Assembly (NCBI RefSeq): GCF_006517275.1
Contig: NZ_CP041191.1
Span: 5,761,001 to 5,825,000, forward strand
Direction: 5' to 3'
Source of the DNA: Labrenzia sp. PHM005
GTDB lineage: Bacteria; Pseudomonadota; Alphaproteobacteria; Rhizobiales; Stappiaceae
Length of the DNA stretch: 64,000 nucleotides
A model generated the notes under the pieces. It was given only the letters and a program-made list of their open reading frames with translations, had not been told where the DNA came from and searched no databases. The position numbers and the translations under genes are program-made. Positions 63,163-64,000 of this stretch are shown here, one piece after another. The stretch's first letter is position 1. Each line of letters opens with the position of its first letter.

Positions 63163-63879
63163 TCAGCAGGTCGTTCGCCCTGAAATGCTGGAGCTTCGGT
63201 TCAACAGGAGTTGCAGGTTTCTTTTGATGACATTCGTCCAGATAAGAAACGGCAATCCCTTGAAAAAATCGGAAGCAGCCCCCCGGCCAGCTTTGCGCAA
63301 TGTGCGCAGCACCGTTTTAGGAACTGCGGGCCGGAAGTAACTCTTTACCCGGACCTCCCGCCCGGCGGTCAACGCCTTTAGGGCCTTGCGTGTTGCCGAC
63401 GGATTATTCCATTCAGAGCGGAAAACAACGCAGCCGTTCTTGTTGATGATGAACACTGCATTCGGCATACTGCCATACGCGACGTGAGCTTTTCCGTCGA
63501 AATCATCGACAAAGATAATTCTGCTTTCGCGGTCTTCCTCTTTCAGTCGCAGGGCACATGCAGTTTTATCCCACTGGCTTTCATGCCCTTTGATAAGCTG
63601 ACCCGGATGCGCTTCACGCACATAAAGAACTGCATTTGAAACAGACGGGAATTCGCTCTCTAGCGCTTCCATTATGGTGCGCCGGCTCTGAAATAGCGGG
63701 CAAGTGATGCTCCCCATCTCAAGCACCAGATACTCCCCTTCAAAGGCAAGCAGACGCTGTTTGCCACCGTCTGTCGTTTGCAATTCGAAATCCGGCGCCT
63801 TTTGTCCGGCGATTGGCCCTTCAACTGTGTCAAAGTCATAATCATCCGGTGAAAACGTACCGTAGTTGTACCCTGCCAT
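63163..63879 (-). CDS. Deiodinase-like thioredoxin-fold protein (Sec replaced by Cys)
   Basis: 238 residues from the ATG at 63879 (MAGYNYGTF). A thioredoxin-like core reads GQKAPDFELQTTDGG, then LVLEMGSITCPLFQSRRTIM, where Cys 60 lies in the position of the selenocysteine of vertebrate iodothyronine deiodinases (GSCT-Sec-P-x-F). The following region (VLYVREAHPGQ, close to the YIEEAHPSDGW box of deiodinases) strengthens this. The last 60 residues form a basic helical tail not in the vertebrate enzymes. The substrate in bacteria is unknown. It lies 17 bases after a MarR gene. Confidence 0.82.
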   Translation of the reverse strand: MAGYNYGTFSPDDYDFDTVEGPIAGQKAPDFELQTTDGGKQRLLAFEGEYLVLEMGSITCPLFQSRRTIMEALESEFPSVSNAVLYVREAHPGQLIKGHESQWDKTACALRLKEEDRESRIIFVDDFDGKAHVAYGSMPNAVFIINKNGCVVFRSEWNNPSATRKALKALTAGREVRVKSYFRPAVPKTVLRTLRKAGRGAASDFFKGLPFLIWTNVIKRNLQLLLNRSSSISGRTTC

Positions 63880-63896
63880 TTTACGCACTCCCTATC

Positions 63897-64000
63897 TTAG
63901 CCCTCCGGCCCATCGCGCAAGTTCGCGCTCATTTTCCGGAATGTTTTCAAAGTTATTTCAATATCCGTGTCCGGAATTCCGGCGAGAACTCGGGCAACCA
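63897..64000 (-). CDS. MarR-like transcriptional regulator (partial, runs off right edge)
   Basis: The last 34 codons of a minus-strand frame enter from the right edge and end at TAA (63897-63899). The sequence ARVLAGIPDTDIEITLKTFR then KMSANLRDG resembles the C-terminal helix of MarR proteins (leader helix pairing with the dimer partner). It lies 17 bases before the deiodinase-like gene and is probably its regulator in one operon. Identification rests on a short segment. Confidence 0.55.
   Translation of the reverse strand, partial: VARVLAGIPDTDIEITLKTFRKMSANLRDGPEG

Overview
The window reads as chromosome of a free-living, probably marine alphaproteobacterium of the order Hyphomicrobiales (Rhizobiales). 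My best guess is the Stappiaceae (Roseibium/Labrenzia-like), but that is inference from gene content and style. Supporting signs are a CcrM-type GANTC methyltransferase, a split F0 operon with b and b' subunits, the mutY-DUF721-dsbA-smc neighbourhood, an Irr-type iron box at bacterioferritin, a LiuR-like operator at ETF:ubiquinone oxidoreductase, and intergenic repeats of the GTCATCCC...GGGATGAC type. I found no insertion sequence, prophage, CRISPR array, rRNA or tRNA gene.

Layout. 1-2.6 kb: a PstS-like periplasmic binding protein followed by a membrane GGDEF-EAL protein cut by the left edge. 3-8 kb: small enzymes, a lone binding protein and an exported phosphatidylserine decarboxylase-like protein. 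8-12 kb: an AraC regulator divergent from an exported agmatinase-like protein, then a MATE exporter. 12-22 kb: SppA-like protease, double PilZ protein, family 4 uracil-DNA glycosylase, ETF-QO, a DUF6515-like protein, RhlE helicase and a second GGDEF-EAL protein. 22-30 kb: sugar dehydrogenase, chorismate mutase, malic enzyme, ceramidase-like protein, aminotransferase, GIY-YIG protein, MoaB and GNAT. 30-40 kb: TetR/NTF2 pair, Lrp regulator, saccharopine dehydrogenase-like protein, VOC, atypical SDR, glycosyltransferase, radical SAM protein, RNase HII and a double GNAT. 40-50 kb: F0 operon, smc, dsbA, an AT-rich insertion, DUF721 gene and mutY. 50-64 kb: fasciclin protein, bacterioferritin, a PKD/TPR protein paired with an orphan TRAP receptor, a thiaminase I fused to a lectin-like domain, AMP nucleosidase, an ABC receptor and permease, Tag-like glycosylase, ccrM, a broken activator gene, a deiodinase-like protein and a MarR regulator cut by the right edge.

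Themes. Three proteins belong to cyclic-di-GMP signalling. Five periplasmic binding proteins are encoded, and four of them lack any transporter beside them; two of those four sit beside membrane proteins that could act as signalling partners. A family of roughly 105-150 bp intergenic elements with terminal inverted repeats occurs about once per 8 kb. The most unusual genes are the thiaminase I-lectin fusion, the Cys-type deiodinase homologue, the PKD/TPR-TRAP pair, and a double GNAT that still carries the ribosome binding site of its second half.
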